From Flavobacteriales bacterium (GTDB lineage: Bacteria > Bacteroidota > Bacteroidia > NS11-12g > UBA9320): a DNA stretch of 64,000 bases. The stretch is from positions 372,001 to 436,000 of the forward strand of contig JACJZU010000001.1 in the NCBI GenBank assembly GCA_020635435.1, read 5' to 3'. Below the pieces are notes generated by a model. It was not told the origin of the DNA and did no database searches. It worked only from the letters and a program-made list of their open reading frames with translations. Position 1 is the stretch's first letter, and each line of letters begins with the position of its first letter. The position numbers were made by a program, and so were the translations under genes. Positions 51,070 through 60,436 of the stretch are shown in pieces.

Positions 51070-53613
51070 TTGGCTGCTGAACGGTTAAATACTATTCCCA
51101 TCGCGTTATTGTTCAAGGCGATCTTGCTCACCGCTCTGCTTCTGATCGGATTGACACGCTCTTCAGCACAAATTCAACTGAGTGGCCGGGTTGTGGATGG
51201 AGAAAGCGGCGAAGCGCTGCCATTTGTGACCATCCTTCTGGTTGGCACCAACACCGGAACTACTTCCGATTTTGATGGCACCTTCTTTTTGGAAAGTGCT
51301 GTACCTGTAGACTCGGTTCGGTTTGAATACGTTGGGTACAAATCGCTCGTCAAGGCCCTCAAAAAGCAAGCCCGGCAGGAGATGGAAGTGAGTCTGTATC
51401 CGGACGCGGGTTTGTTGAGTGAAGCCGTAGTCCGACCGGGTATCAACCCGGCCATTCGCATCATCGAAGCGGCTCAAAAGAACCGCAAACTGTACAATAT
51501 CGATAAGCTGGAATATTACGAATACGAATCGTACAACAAGATCCAACTTGCCGTTGACAATATCTCTGAACGCTTTAAGAAACGGAAGATATTCAGGGAA
51601 ATGGCTCCATTGTTCGATACCATTGGCGTATTAACGCCCGACAGCACCGTACCGGTTCTGCCTGTCTTCATTTCCGAATCCATTTCCGATTACTATTATC
51701 GAAAACTCCCCCGGCGGACGAGGGAGGTGATCAAAGCTACCCGTGTGAACGGTGTTGGAGTTGGCGAAGACAGCTATATTTCCCAGATACTGGGGTCTAC
51801 TTTCCAGCAATACAACTTCTATGAGAATAACCTGTACATCCTCGACAAGGATTTCGTCTCACCCATCTCGGCACTGGCACAATCCTACTACGGGTATATG
51901 TTGGTCGATAGCATGTACATTGGAAAGGATTGGTGTTATCAGATCATGGTGTTCCCAAAGAACAAGAGGGATCTGGTTTTTCAGGGCATGATCTGGATCA
52001 CCGATTCCACATTTGCCCTCAAACGTCTCAATTTGGAGATCACTTCCGAAGCCAACCTGAATTACATAGAAAAACTAAAAATACAACAGGAACTCAAAGA
52101 AGTGGAACCGGGATCCTGGGTTCCCGAGAAACTCCGGGTATTGATCGATATCGCCGAAATAACGGATAACACGATCGGTATGGTCGGATTGTACTACAAC
52201 TCGAACAGGAATATCCGGATCAACAAAGCTCATGAACTGGAATTCTATGAAGAAAAGGTTCATGTTGATTCGAAGGCAAACGATTATAACGACATATTTT
52301 GGGACAGCTCCCGACACGAGAAGATCACGGCTGCAGACGTAAAGATCTACAAATTGGTAGACTCCCTGAAAAACCAGCCTTTGATCAAGACCTATGTAGA
52401 GGCTGTTGAGTTGCTCGTGGAAGGGTTTTATCCAATGGGTAAGATCGAATTGGGCCCTTACTACTATTTGATCGGCTACAACGGATTGGAGGGATTTCGG
52501 ATACGCGCGGGATTCCGAACCACCGAACAACTCAGCAAAGACTATGTGCTGAAGTTGTATGGAGCCTATGGTTTTGGGGACCAGCGCTGGAAATACATCG
52601 CTTCATGGGAGCATATACTTTCTCAGCGCATTTGGACCAAAGTTGGTGTTTTCAGCAAGAGCGATGTGGAATTGATCGGTTTAACGGATCGCGACTATGG
52701 AACTACTGCGCTCTATGATGCATTTGCTTTGATCGGAACGGATCGGATCAACCGATCGGAGGAATACCGAGTTTGGGGAGAACGTGAGATCATGAAGGGC
52801 TATACACAGCGCATTTCACTCACAAAACGAGCTATAGAATTCGAACCCCTGGGGAATTTCAACTTCCATTTTTACAGTGATCCGGCATTGGGCACGGCTT
52901 CGCCGATTCGATCTACTTTCAACTTAACAACCCTGGCCCTGGAAGGCCGGTTGAGCCACAAAGAGCTGCTGATCGTTCGTAAGCATCAAAGGATCAGTTT
53001 GGGTAATTTGAAGGCTCCGGTCGTTAAGATCTCCTACCAGAAGGGTTTTGAGGGATGGCTCGATGGTGATTTCAATTACGACAAGCTCGATCTTCACATT
53101 TGGCAGTTCAACTCGCTTGCAAACCTCGGCACATTCGAATACAACATCAGGGTGGGTAAGACCTGGGGGACCATTCCATACCCTGTTCTGGAAGTGATGC
53201 GCGGGAATGAAGGCCTATTCGCCACCAAGGCCACCTATAACCTCATGAATTTCTATGAGTTCGTAGCGGATCAATACCTGGCTCTTGCATACGAGCATCA
53301 GTTCAATGGATTGATCATGAACCGAATCCCACTGATGCGCCGGTTGAAATGGCGATTGTGGGTGAGCGGTAAAGCCGTTTGGGGTAGCATGTCGGAAGCC
53401 AATTACAACCTCATACCGGCTTATGACGATGAAGGACTCTCCGTGACCCCGATCGGGAAGTTCGAGGGGTACAAACCCTATGCGGAATTGAGTTATGGTC
53501 TCGAAAATATTTTCAGATTGGTTCGGGTCGATTTCATCCATCGGATCACCTATCTCGACCACCCCAATACGTCCCCATTTGGGGTTAAAACCAATTTCGT
53601 GTTCCGATTCTAA
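51070..53613 (+). CDS. DUF5686 / CarboxypepD_reg-like outer-membrane protein
   Basis: 847 aa, TTG start. The signal peptide is ALLFKAILLTALLLIGLTRSSAQ. The CarboxypepD_reg-like domain (LSGRVVDGESGEALPFVTILL, then FEYVGYKSL) covers 37-115. The DUF5686 part then runs through EAVVRPGINPAIRIIEAAQKNR, TRVNGVGVGEDSYISQILGS and a long C-terminal barrel ending FGVKTNFVFRF. This architecture is common in Bacteroidota and outer-membrane located, of unknown function, possibly in transport or surface assembly. It follows the alpha/beta hydrolase gene by 24 bases on the same strand. Confidence 0.9.
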   Translation: MAAERLNTIPIALLFKAILLTALLLIGLTRSSAQIQLSGRVVDGESGEALPFVTILLVGTNTGTTSDFDGTFFLESAVPVDSVRFEYVGYKSLVKALKKQARQEMEVSLYPDAGLLSEAVVRPGINPAIRIIEAAQKNRKLYNIDKLEYYEYESYNKIQLAVDNISERFKKRKIFREMAPLFDTIGVLTPDSTVPVLPVFISESISDYYYRKLPRRTREVIKATRVNGVGVGEDSYISQILGSTFQQYNFYENNLYILDKDFVSPISALAQSYYGYMLVDSMYIGKDWCYQIMVFPKNKRDLVFQGMIWITDSTFALKRLNLEITSEANLNYIEKLKIQQELKEVEPGSWVPEKLRVLIDIAEITDNTIGMVGLYYNSNRNIRINKAHELEFYEEKVHVDSKANDYNDIFWDSSRHEKITAADVKIYKLVDSLKNQPLIKTYVEAVELLVEGFYPMGKIELGPYYYLIGYNGLEGFRIRAGFRTTEQLSKDYVLKLYGAYGFGDQRWKYIASWEHILSQRIWTKVGVFSKSDVELIGLTDRDYGTTALYDAFALIGTDRINRSEEYRVWGEREIMKGYTQRISLTKRAIEFEPLGNFNFHFYSDPALGTASPIRSTFNLTTLALEGRLSHKELLIVRKHQRISLGNLKAPVVKISYQKGFEGWLDGDFNYDKLDLHIWQFNSLANLGTFEYNIRVGKTWGTIPYPVLEVMRGNEGLFATKATYNLMNFYEFVADQYLALAYEHQFNGLIMNRIPLMRRLKWRLWVSGKAVWGSMSEANYNLIPAYDDEGLSVTPIGKFEGYKPYAELSYGLENIFRLVRVDFIHRITYLDHPNTSPFGVKTNFVFRF

Positions 53614-53675
53614 ACCGGTTCAGACATGTCTTAGCGGCTGCCATTTCTTGCTAAAATTACTCATCTTCGTGTCCG

Positions 53676-55889
53676 ATGAGCAAACAGAATTCACCCAAAC
53701 GCAAAGCACAACCCACTCCTGCAAAAAAGCCTGTACGGAAAGCCCCTCCAATAAAAAGTTCGGCTAAAAAGTCGCTTTTCCCCCACAAAGCCAAGATCCG
53801 GATAGGTGCCCCATCTGAGGCGATTTCAATAGTACTCAGGAAATTTTTTTGGGGTTCCGCGGCGATCCTGTTCGTGTTGATGTCCATCATGAGTCAGGAC
53901 TATGGCATATCCGGTGACGAGGTTGATATGAATGAGTACGGAAAATCGGCCTTGGGCTTCTACACTTCACTCGGGAAGGACACATCTTCATTTGCCATGC
54001 AGATCGACCGGGACAAGGCGTTCAAATATTACGGTGTTGCCTTTGATGCAACGGCGGCTCTATTGAATAAGATCTCCCCGCTGGAAGAATACAATACCCG
54101 ACACTTGCTGAATTCATGGACCGGTTGGTTGAGCATGCTCCTGGCCGGTTTGATCGCCGCACGCATTGCCGGATGGCGAGCTGCGCTGATCGCCCTGTGG
54201 GCGTTGTTCCTCTCCCCACGTTTTTTAGGGCATTCGATGAACAACCCGAAGGACATCCCCTTTGCATTGAGTTTCATGCTTGCGACTTGGGGCTTTGTCC
54301 GCCTGATGGATGAAATGCCCAAACCCACGAAATCCACTTATGCCCTTATTATCGGAGGCATCGGACTTTCCATTGGAAGTCGTATCGGGGGGCTGATGCT
54401 CTACGGTTATTTGGGCCTTTTTCTGGGTTTACACTTTGTCTTGGTCTTCCGGAAAGGTGGCAAACTGCTCAATTATCTCAAAGTAGGCCTTTTATCTGCA
54501 CTGGGTTCCTACGCTCTCGGAATGCTCCTTTGGCCCTATGGTTTATTGGACCCGATCAACCATCCGCTGCAGGTTCTCGAACGCGTGAGCAATCTACCCA
54601 TCTCCATACGCCAATTGTTCGAAGGGAAACATATTGCATCCGATGCCCTGCCTTTGCATTACTTACCGAAGTATCTGCTGATCAGCAACCCATTGGTGAT
54701 TTTGGCCGGTGTATTGTTGTTTGCGGCTTTGGCCTGGGCTGCCTATAAACGTTACGATGGCCGAAAGTTGTTCATCATCGGATTCGGATTTGCATTCCCT
54801 ATTGCGTACATCTTATACAAGGACTCCAACGTTTACGGTGGATGGCGACACGTGCTGTTCACATATCCATACCTCTTGCTGCTCGCGGCATTGGGTTGGG
54901 AAACACTGTTGCGTTTGCTTCAGTCGAAAGCGATCGTGCAGAAAGTGGCATTCGGCATTCTATTGATCGGCTTTTTCCCGGTTGTGGCCTGGACTGTGCG
55001 GTCACACCCTTACCAATATACCTATTTCAACGAATTGGTAGGCGGAACCGACGGTGCATATGGTAAGTATGAAACCGACTATTACTACAATTCCGCACGC
55101 GAAGCCTCGGAATGGTTGATCGATTCTCTCGATCTCCAACCGGGCGATAGCATTGTACTTGCGAGTAATTGTCCGAACCAATTGAAAGCGTATTTCAGGG
55201 ACTTCCCCAAGATCCGTCACGTTTACACCCATTACTATGAGCGCAACAATAAGGATTGGGAATATGCCATCTACTGCAATAAAACGGTGAACACTGCTGA
55301 AATAATGAATGGCAATTACCCACCCGTTGGCACGATTCACGAAGTGAAAAGAGGTAAGGCCGTTCTGGGAGTTGCCATGAAACGTCCGTCTCGAGGCGAT
55401 TTCAACGCTGTGGAAGCACTCAAACAAAACGACGTGGCCACCGCACTGGTCGAAACGCGTTCCTACCTTCAAACCGACCCAAACAATGTGGATGTGCTCA
55501 ACCAACTTGCCGACATCTATGTGCGTATAAACCAGCTCGATTCCGCGCAGGTGATCTGCACCAGGGGATTGGGACTTTTCCCGACCCATGTGGGACTGCA
55601 ATTCAATCAGGCCATCATTTATATGCAGCAGGAAAATACGCAGGCCGCCATTGCCACGCTTCAGAAATTATTGAAGGAAAGAGATAATATCTTCTCAGCC
55701 CACTATTATCTGGCCTACAACTACAGTTTAACTGGTCAATTGCCGAAAGCCATTGAATCGGCAAACAAGGCAATAGGGTACAATCCCGGATTTAAACCTG
55801 CCTACCAATTGGCGGCACAATGTTTCAGGCAACTCAATCAACCGGATAATGCCCGCCAATATGAAGAGGCTGCTGCTCGACTTCCGTAG
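53676..55889 (+). CDS. GT39-like glycosyltransferase fused to C-terminal TPR repeats
   Basis: 737 aa. A Lys/Pro-rich cytoplasmic tail (1-45) precedes about 10 membrane helices (60-475). The first external loop has GISGDEVDMNEYG, the acidic pair typical of PMT/ArnT-type (GT39, clan GT-C) lipid-linked sugar transferases. Later, PRFLGHSMNNPKDIPFAL and YGGWRHVLFTYPYLLLLAA fit. Residues about 595-735 contain at least three TPRs (TALVETRSYLQTDPNNVDVL, then AQVICTRGLGLFPTHVGL and AIESANKAIGYNPGFKP). It probably transfers a sugar from an undecaprenyl-type carrier to a protein or lipid on the outside of the inner membrane, with TPRs recruiting a partner. Confidence 0.8.
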   Translation: MSKQNSPKRKAQPTPAKKPVRKAPPIKSSAKKSLFPHKAKIRIGAPSEAISIVLRKFFWGSAAILFVLMSIMSQDYGISGDEVDMNEYGKSALGFYTSLGKDTSSFAMQIDRDKAFKYYGVAFDATAALLNKISPLEEYNTRHLLNSWTGWLSMLLAGLIAARIAGWRAALIALWALFLSPRFLGHSMNNPKDIPFALSFMLATWGFVRLMDEMPKPTKSTYALIIGGIGLSIGSRIGGLMLYGYLGLFLGLHFVLVFRKGGKLLNYLKVGLLSALGSYALGMLLWPYGLLDPINHPLQVLERVSNLPISIRQLFEGKHIASDALPLHYLPKYLLISNPLVILAGVLLFAALAWAAYKRYDGRKLFIIGFGFAFPIAYILYKDSNVYGGWRHVLFTYPYLLLLAALGWETLLRLLQSKAIVQKVAFGILLIGFFPVVAWTVRSHPYQYTYFNELVGGTDGAYGKYETDYYYNSAREASEWLIDSLDLQPGDSIVLASNCPNQLKAYFRDFPKIRHVYTHYYERNNKDWEYAIYCNKTVNTAEIMNGNYPPVGTIHEVKRGKAVLGVAMKRPSRGDFNAVEALKQNDVATALVETRSYLQTDPNNVDVLNQLADIYVRINQLDSAQVICTRGLGLFPTHVGLQFNQAIIYMQQENTQAAIATLQKLLKERDNIFSAHYYLAYNYSLTGQLPKAIESANKAIGYNPGFKPAYQLAAQCFRQLNQPDNARQYEEAAARLP

Positions 55890-55965
55890 TTAATGCGTGA
55901 ATCTGACAATCAAAAATTCAGATTCACATGTTTTTTATGGAACTTAGCGAGTTGCGCGCTGCCCT

Positions 55966-58440
55966 ATGGTCCTTCGGAGACTTCTATTGACCGGAATCTT
56001 TTTCACCTGCTGCCTATCGGCCGTTCGTGCAACGCATATCGTAGGGGGCGATTTTTACTACGACTACCTCGGCAACAATCAATACCGCATCACGCTCAAG
56101 CTTTACATCGATTGCATTAACGGGCGCCAAAATGCCATCGATTCCGATCGGGAGGCGATCATAGGTATCTTCGATGCAGGTACGAATCAGTTTGAGAAGC
56201 AGTTCATCATGACAAGGACTGCACCCGAGCGACTCAACAAATTGAACTACGAATGTGTGCGCCCGCCAACTGATGTTTGCGTGGATGGGTATACATATCA
56301 GCGAATCCTTACGATCGACCCCGGTAAGGATGGAAAGATCCTGGCCTTTCAGCGATGTTGCCGGAACAACACGATCACCAATATTCTCTATCCGGAATCC
56401 ACAGGCTCCACCTACTGGATCAAAATTCCCCCTACCACACTGGCTCCCGGTAATAACGCAGCCCGCTTCAAAGAACTACCGCCAAACTATCTATGCACGG
56501 ATGCTCCATTGGTTTTCGACCACAGTGCTTACGACCCTGATGGGGATAGTTTGATCTACCAACTCTACCAACCCTTTCTAGGTGCTACACAGGACAAGCC
56601 CAGGCCGGATAACAGCGACCTGGCAGGGTATCTGCGCAACCCGCCTTTCGCCTCTGTGATATGGAAAACACCTTACTACACCTACAATCAGATGGGTGGA
56701 AATCCCGGCTTGCAGATCGACCGGAAAACAGGCGAATTGACCGTAACACCTACTACCGTTGGCCAGTTCGTTATAGGCATCAAAGTGCTCGAATTTCGCA
56801 ATAGCGTATTGATCGGTGAAACCTACCGAGATTATCAGTTCAATGTGAAACATTGTACTTTCGACCTGATATCAGCATTCGCGGCCCCCGTTTACTCCTG
56901 TTCCGACACTGTTAAATTTCAAAACAAAAGCTATAAGGCTGTTAAATACCGCTGGAACTTCGGAGATCCGACCACAGAGGCCGACACTTCCCACGAGGTA
57001 AATCCAACCTACGTATACCCCGGAAACGGCGACTATCGGGTAACCCTCAAAGCCACCAATGAGGTTTGTGAGGATGTTTACGTAACCACCGTACGCATCC
57101 GTAGTCGTATTAAACTCAATCTGGGACCCGATCTGGTTTTTTGCAATGGTGTCGATCGATTTCTCGATACGCGTTGCTACGATGCAACTAAAGTTGAATG
57201 GAGCAATGGGATGAACGGCCCTACGATACGGGCACGCGATACGGGATTGTACAAGGTCACGGTTTTCTATGACCAGTGTTTCGCAACGGACTCTATACGG
57301 ATCGACGTTGATCCAGTCAATTTCAGCTTGCCTCGGGATTCATTGTTCTGCGAGGAAGTAGACATGCTTCTGGATGCCGGGGTCGGTGGATTTAAATATC
57401 GATGGAGCACCGGGCCCCGGGATACGTCGCGCACACTTCGTGTTAATAAACCCGGTTGGTATTGGGTACGCGTAAGCAATAAGTATTGCTTCAAACTAGA
57501 CTCGATACAATTGCTCATCGCGAACAAACCGGATATTGGCCCTTATTGGTTTGTGTGCAATGAATTTGAAAAAGTACTGGATGGCGGCGGCCGCCCGGGT
57601 AGTTCTTACCTGTGGCAGGATGGAAGCCGCGATCGGTATTTTACAGCAACACGGAGCGGGACCTACCATGTTCAGGTCATCGAGAAACATTGCAGAAGCA
57701 GCGATACGCTAACCATCGAGAATCCGCGAATCGACCTCGAATTGGGATTGGACACCCATTTCTGTGACCGGGTGTCGAAGGAGCTATATGCACCGGCATT
57801 CATGCGCCGCTATACCTGGCAGGACGGATTCGACCAGGCCGTTTACCAGGCTTCTGAACCGGGAACTTATTATGTGGAAGTAGAGGACACCAATGGCTGT
57901 TTACGATCAGATACCATCGCGCTCAGCATGACCCGTAGTCCGGAGATCTCGTTGGGGCCGGATACGAGTATTTGTAGCCGTATGGGTATCGATATCAGTC
58001 CGGGTGAGGGTTTTGCGCGTTACGTTTGGAATGTTGGTCCTGAAGCGGGCAAATCGAGCATTTTTGTTGAAGAAGCCGGAACTTATGAAGTAGAGGTAAC
58101 GGATGATTGGGGTTGTACCTGCAAGGCATCCATCAATGTGAAAGTAGATCCGGATGCCCTTCCCAATGAACTGTTCATTCCCAACGCAATTTCGGCAAAC
58201 AACGATCAGCTGAATGAAGTGTTCCCATTCTCCTTCCTGATCGAACAACCTGAATTCAGAGCCCGTGTATTCAACCGATGGGGCGAGAAGGTTTTTGACA
58301 GCAACGTTGACGGAATGTTCTGGGATGCACAGTATCAAGGTGAGCAAACACCCTTACAGGCATTTATCTATTTGGTGGAATACAGAGGTTGTGATGGCAA
58401 TTTCAGAAGGAAAAGCGGAACCTTGACTGTACTGAAGTAG
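55966..58440 (+). CDS. Large secreted adhesin with PKD and Cys-rich repeats and a T9SS type B domain
   Basis: 824 aa. Signal peptide LLLTGIFFTCCLSAVRATHIVGG, a start typical of Bacteroidota THIVGG-type proteins. Residues 23-290 are an Ig-like region. A PKD domain (YRWNFGDP, VNPTYVYPGNGDYRVTLKA) lies at about 310-380. Five similar Ig-like repeats of about 69 aa follow (see 57112-58148). The end is a type B T9SS sorting domain: LFIPNAISANNDQLNEVF, RARVFNRWGEKVFDS, AFIYLVEYRG and KSGTLTVLK. These gliding-motility-associated C-terminal domains mark SprB-like surface adhesins. It is a probable surface adhesin. Confidence 0.88.
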   Translation: MVLRRLLLTGIFFTCCLSAVRATHIVGGDFYYDYLGNNQYRITLKLYIDCINGRQNAIDSDREAIIGIFDAGTNQFEKQFIMTRTAPERLNKLNYECVRPPTDVCVDGYTYQRILTIDPGKDGKILAFQRCCRNNTITNILYPESTGSTYWIKIPPTTLAPGNNAARFKELPPNYLCTDAPLVFDHSAYDPDGDSLIYQLYQPFLGATQDKPRPDNSDLAGYLRNPPFASVIWKTPYYTYNQMGGNPGLQIDRKTGELTVTPTTVGQFVIGIKVLEFRNSVLIGETYRDYQFNVKHCTFDLISAFAAPVYSCSDTVKFQNKSYKAVKYRWNFGDPTTEADTSHEVNPTYVYPGNGDYRVTLKATNEVCEDVYVTTVRIRSRIKLNLGPDLVFCNGVDRFLDTRCYDATKVEWSNGMNGPTIRARDTGLYKVTVFYDQCFATDSIRIDVDPVNFSLPRDSLFCEEVDMLLDAGVGGFKYRWSTGPRDTSRTLRVNKPGWYWVRVSNKYCFKLDSIQLLIANKPDIGPYWFVCNEFEKVLDGGGRPGSSYLWQDGSRDRYFTATRSGTYHVQVIEKHCRSSDTLTIENPRIDLELGLDTHFCDRVSKELYAPAFMRRYTWQDGFDQAVYQASEPGTYYVEVEDTNGCLRSDTIALSMTRSPEISLGPDTSICSRMGIDISPGEGFARYVWNVGPEAGKSSIFVEEAGTYEVEVTDDWGCTCKASINVKVDPDALPNELFIPNAISANNDQLNEVFPFSFLIEQPEFRARVFNRWGEKVFDSNVDGMFWDAQYQGEQTPLQAFIYLVEYRGCDGNFRRKSGTLTVLK
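57112..58148 (+). repeat. Five tandem Ig-like, Cys-containing repeats in the type B adhesin
   Basis: Within the adhesin gene, five units of about 69 codons each begin near the motif LGPD..FC (or similar) and run through Y.W..G, G.Y.V.V and a late Cys. Starts are near 57115, 57318, 57535, 57739 and 57946. The two Cys per unit could form a disulfide bond across each domain. Confidence 0.65.
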
Positions 58441-58505
58441 ATTTTCACCCGGCGTTATATGGGGATCGGTTTCTGTATCGTTCAGAATAACAAAGCGAAC
58501 AAACT

Positions 58506-58787
58506 ATGCGATCAGATGTAAAAAGCCTCTCCAGGATCACCCTGGCAATTGTTTTTGTCCTGTTCTTCATTGATGAAGGTTATTACGACCTGAGGTGGAT
58601 GAAAAGTTTCGGCAACTGGATCCTTTTTGGAGTTTATTTCGTCATTCTTTTGGCACCACAACTTTTTTTTCACCGAGTCGTGTTCAAAGGGTATACGGGT
58701 ACGGGCAAAATCGCACTCTCGGCAATTGTGGGTTCAGCCCTGGCAATGAGCTCCATATATACTCTTGCCGCCTGGTTGACCAATTAG
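58506..58787 (+). CDS. Small membrane protein, unknown
   Basis: 93 aa, ATG 58506. Three hydrophobic helices are visible: TLAIVFVLFFIDEGYYDL, WILFGVYFVILLAPQLFF, and a last one with SAIVGSALAMSSIYTLAAWL. I do not recognise the family. It lies between the type B adhesin and the convergent TonB gene. Confidence 0.6.
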   Translation: MRSDVKSLSRITLAIVFVLFFIDEGYYDLRWMKSFGNWILFGVYFVILLAPQLFFHRVVFKGYTGTGKIALSAIVGSALAMSSIYTLAAWLTN

Positions 58788-58789
58788 GC

Positions 58790-58819
58790 AAAAAAAATGG
58801 AGCCACAAGGTGACTCCAT
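58790..58819 (-). terminator. Terminator of the tonB-like gene
   Basis: 10-bp stem ATGGAGCCAC / GTGACTCCAT (58797-58806 and 58810-58819) with one mismatch and loop AAG. On the minus strand it is followed by a T8 run, so it ends the tonB transcript. Confidence 0.8.
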
Positions 58820-58841
58820 TGAACTAGAAACTCAAATTGTA

Positions 58842-59528
58842 TCAATTCGCCAACTGAAAGCGCACCGGTAATCTGAAACGCATTTTTACCGGTTTATCGC
58901 GCTGGAGTGCTGGCGTCCACATACCACTCATTTTCTTAACCACGGCCATAGCTGCTTCTTCACAACCAAAACCAAGTTTACGAGCAGAGATCACTTGCAC
59001 ATTTGAAATGGTACCGTTCTCGTTCACTACGAATTGCACCATGATCTTTCCCTCAATATCCTCTTCGATGGCGATCTGAGGGTACTCCAGGTTCTCACCG
59101 ATGAAGCGCATCATTGCAGCTTCCCCGCCTTTGAATTCAGCTTTCTTTTGCACCTGGTAGAATTCGAATACCTCGTTGGTCTCTTCCGGTTCGTCTTCCG
59201 GAATATCTACGATCTCGACACGTTCGTCATCGTCGGTTTCGGTATCTTCGATCTCCGGCTGATCGTCTTCGATCACTACATCGTCTTCAACGATCTCCAA
59301 TTGAGGAGGCGCTTCCGGTGGCGGAGGGGGCGTTTCCTCCTGCACAGTTTGTTCCACTTCAACTTCCTCTTCCTCGTAGACATAGTCGGCCATGCTACTG
59401 GTTACCTTGTCGTACTTTTTGTAGTTGATCAATGCATACACACTGGAAAGTGAAATACACATACCGACCAGGAACAACACCGAACGAAGTTTGGTAACGT
59501 CTGCTTTGGGGTTCTTTTTTACTTCCAT
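58842..59528 (-). CDS. TonB energy transducer
   Basis: 228 aa. A single N-terminal helix (LRSVLFLVGMCISLSSVYAL) anchors it in the inner membrane. A long acidic, Pro-containing linker (55-120, with a PPPPPEAPP run) spans the periplasm, and residues 130-228 are the TonB C-terminal domain (FKGGEAAMMRFIGENLEYP, then GKIMVQFVVNENGTI and FRLPVRFQL). It energises TonB-dependent receptors such as the one at 24405-26822. No ExbB/ExbD genes are adjacent. A TAAATTTG box lies 20 bases upstream. Confidence 0.93.
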   Translation of the reverse strand: MEVKKNPKADVTKLRSVLFLVGMCISLSSVYALINYKKYDKVTSSMADYVYEEEEVEVEQTVQEETPPPPPEAPPQLEIVEDDVVIEDDQPEIEDTETDDDERVEIVDIPEDEPEETNEVFEFYQVQKKAEFKGGEAAMMRFIGENLEYPQIAIEEDIEGKIMVQFVVNENGTISNVQVISARKLGFGCEEAAMAVVKKMSGMWTPALQRDKPVKMRFRLPVRFQLAN

Positions 59529-59548
59529 CTCAATAGACTATTACAGTT

Positions 59549-59556
59549 CAAATTTA
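59549..59556 (-). promoter_or_regulatory. -7 element TAAATTTG of the tonB-like gene
   Basis: Exact TAnnTTTG match on the minus strand, 20 bases upstream of ATG 59528. Confidence 0.5.
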
Positions 59557-59601
59557 CAATTATCAACGGTTAATATGGGTGGAGCTTATCAGGTAAACCT
59601 T

Positions 59602-60015
59602 TCAAGACATGCGAAAAATTCGATGAATGAAATGCTTTCCTACTGCTGCACAGATCAGGATACCGAGCATCACACCAAGGCTATCTGCCACAAAATCAGC
59701 GAGTTCCATGCTCCTGTTGAGCGGCAATACGCCTTGCAGCACTTCAACACTCAATCCAAATAGTAACGAAATCACAACAATGGCAATTGACCATCGGGAT
59801 TGGGAGCTTGAAGAACGGTGGAAGCTCCATTCTGCATAAGCGATCACATAAAGCAAACTGAAAGCGATCAGATGAATCGCTTTGTCCAGATTAGCAATAC
59901 GCACAGCAGGTATGGAACTACCGGGGTAGAGGAACAAGAGCAACAAAACAGTGCTGAACGCTACCGTCCTGAAATACGATCTGAAAATATCTCTAATGAG
60001 CAACCATAGCGGCAT
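59602..60015 (-). CDS. VanZ-family membrane protein
   Basis: 137 aa. Four hydrophobic helices carry the VanZ-like motifs: LDKAIHLIAFSLLYVIAYAEW, then SVEVLQGVLPLNRSMELADFVADSLGVMLG. VanZ-like proteins are small integral membrane proteins, and most are of unknown function. The ATG at 60015 overlaps the end of gcvH by 23 bases; a later TTG at 60003 is possible. It is probably cotranscribed with gcvH. Confidence 0.85.
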   Translation of the reverse strand: MPLWLLIRDIFRSYFRTVAFSTVLLLLFLYPGSSIPAVRIANLDKAIHLIAFSLLYVIAYAEWSFHRSSSSQSRWSIAIVVISLLFGLSVEVLQGVLPLNRSMELADFVADSLGVMLGILICAAVGKHFIHRIFRMS

Positions 60016-60373
60016 AATCCGCTGCTGACATCAGATTATCGAGTTCAGATGGATCGGACATGCGTATTTTGATCATCCAACCGGCTCCGTATGGGTCGGC
60101 GTTTACCGACTCGGGAGCGTCTTCCAATCCGCTGTTCACCTCGAGGATCTCACCTCCCACCGGCATGAAGAGGTCGGAAACGGTTTTCACGGCCTCAACT
60201 GTACCGAAAGTATCTTCTGCATTCAGTGTTTCCCCAACGGTCTCAATTTCAACGAAAACCACATCACCAAGTTCGCTTTGAGCAAAATCGGTCACACCTA
60301 CGGTTGCAGTATCTCCTTCAACACGGATCCATTCGTGATCCTTCGAGTACTTCAGTTCTTCTGGAAAATTCAT
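59993..60373 (-). CDS. gcvH: Glycine cleavage system H protein
   Basis: 126 aa, the standard length. It begins MNFPEELKYSKDHEWIRVEG, has GVTDFAQSELGDVVFVE, and the lipoylated lysine Lys63 in GTVEAVKTVSDL. AGWMIKIRMSDPSELDNLM closes the fold. It shuttles the aminomethyl group between the P and T proteins; neither is in the window. The VanZ gene overlaps its end. Confidence 0.96.
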   Translation of the reverse strand: MNFPEELKYSKDHEWIRVEGDTATVGVTDFAQSELGDVVFVEIETVGETLNAEDTFGTVEAVKTVSDLFMPVGGEILEVNSGLEDAPESVNADPYGAGWMIKIRMSDPSELDNLMSAADYAAMVAH

Positions 60374-60436
60374 TGTTCTAATTTATGGGGTGCTAAGTAA
60401 TGGAAAAAAAAGCAATAAGTGCTCAGGAAATAATGA

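Noticed and set aside
59034..59453. A 139-codon open frame on the plus strand opposite tonB, rich in Phe and Leu
   Set aside because: It is the mirror of the acidic Glu/Asp-rich linker of TonB, whose reverse complement naturally reads as Phe/Leu codons. No start context or homology.
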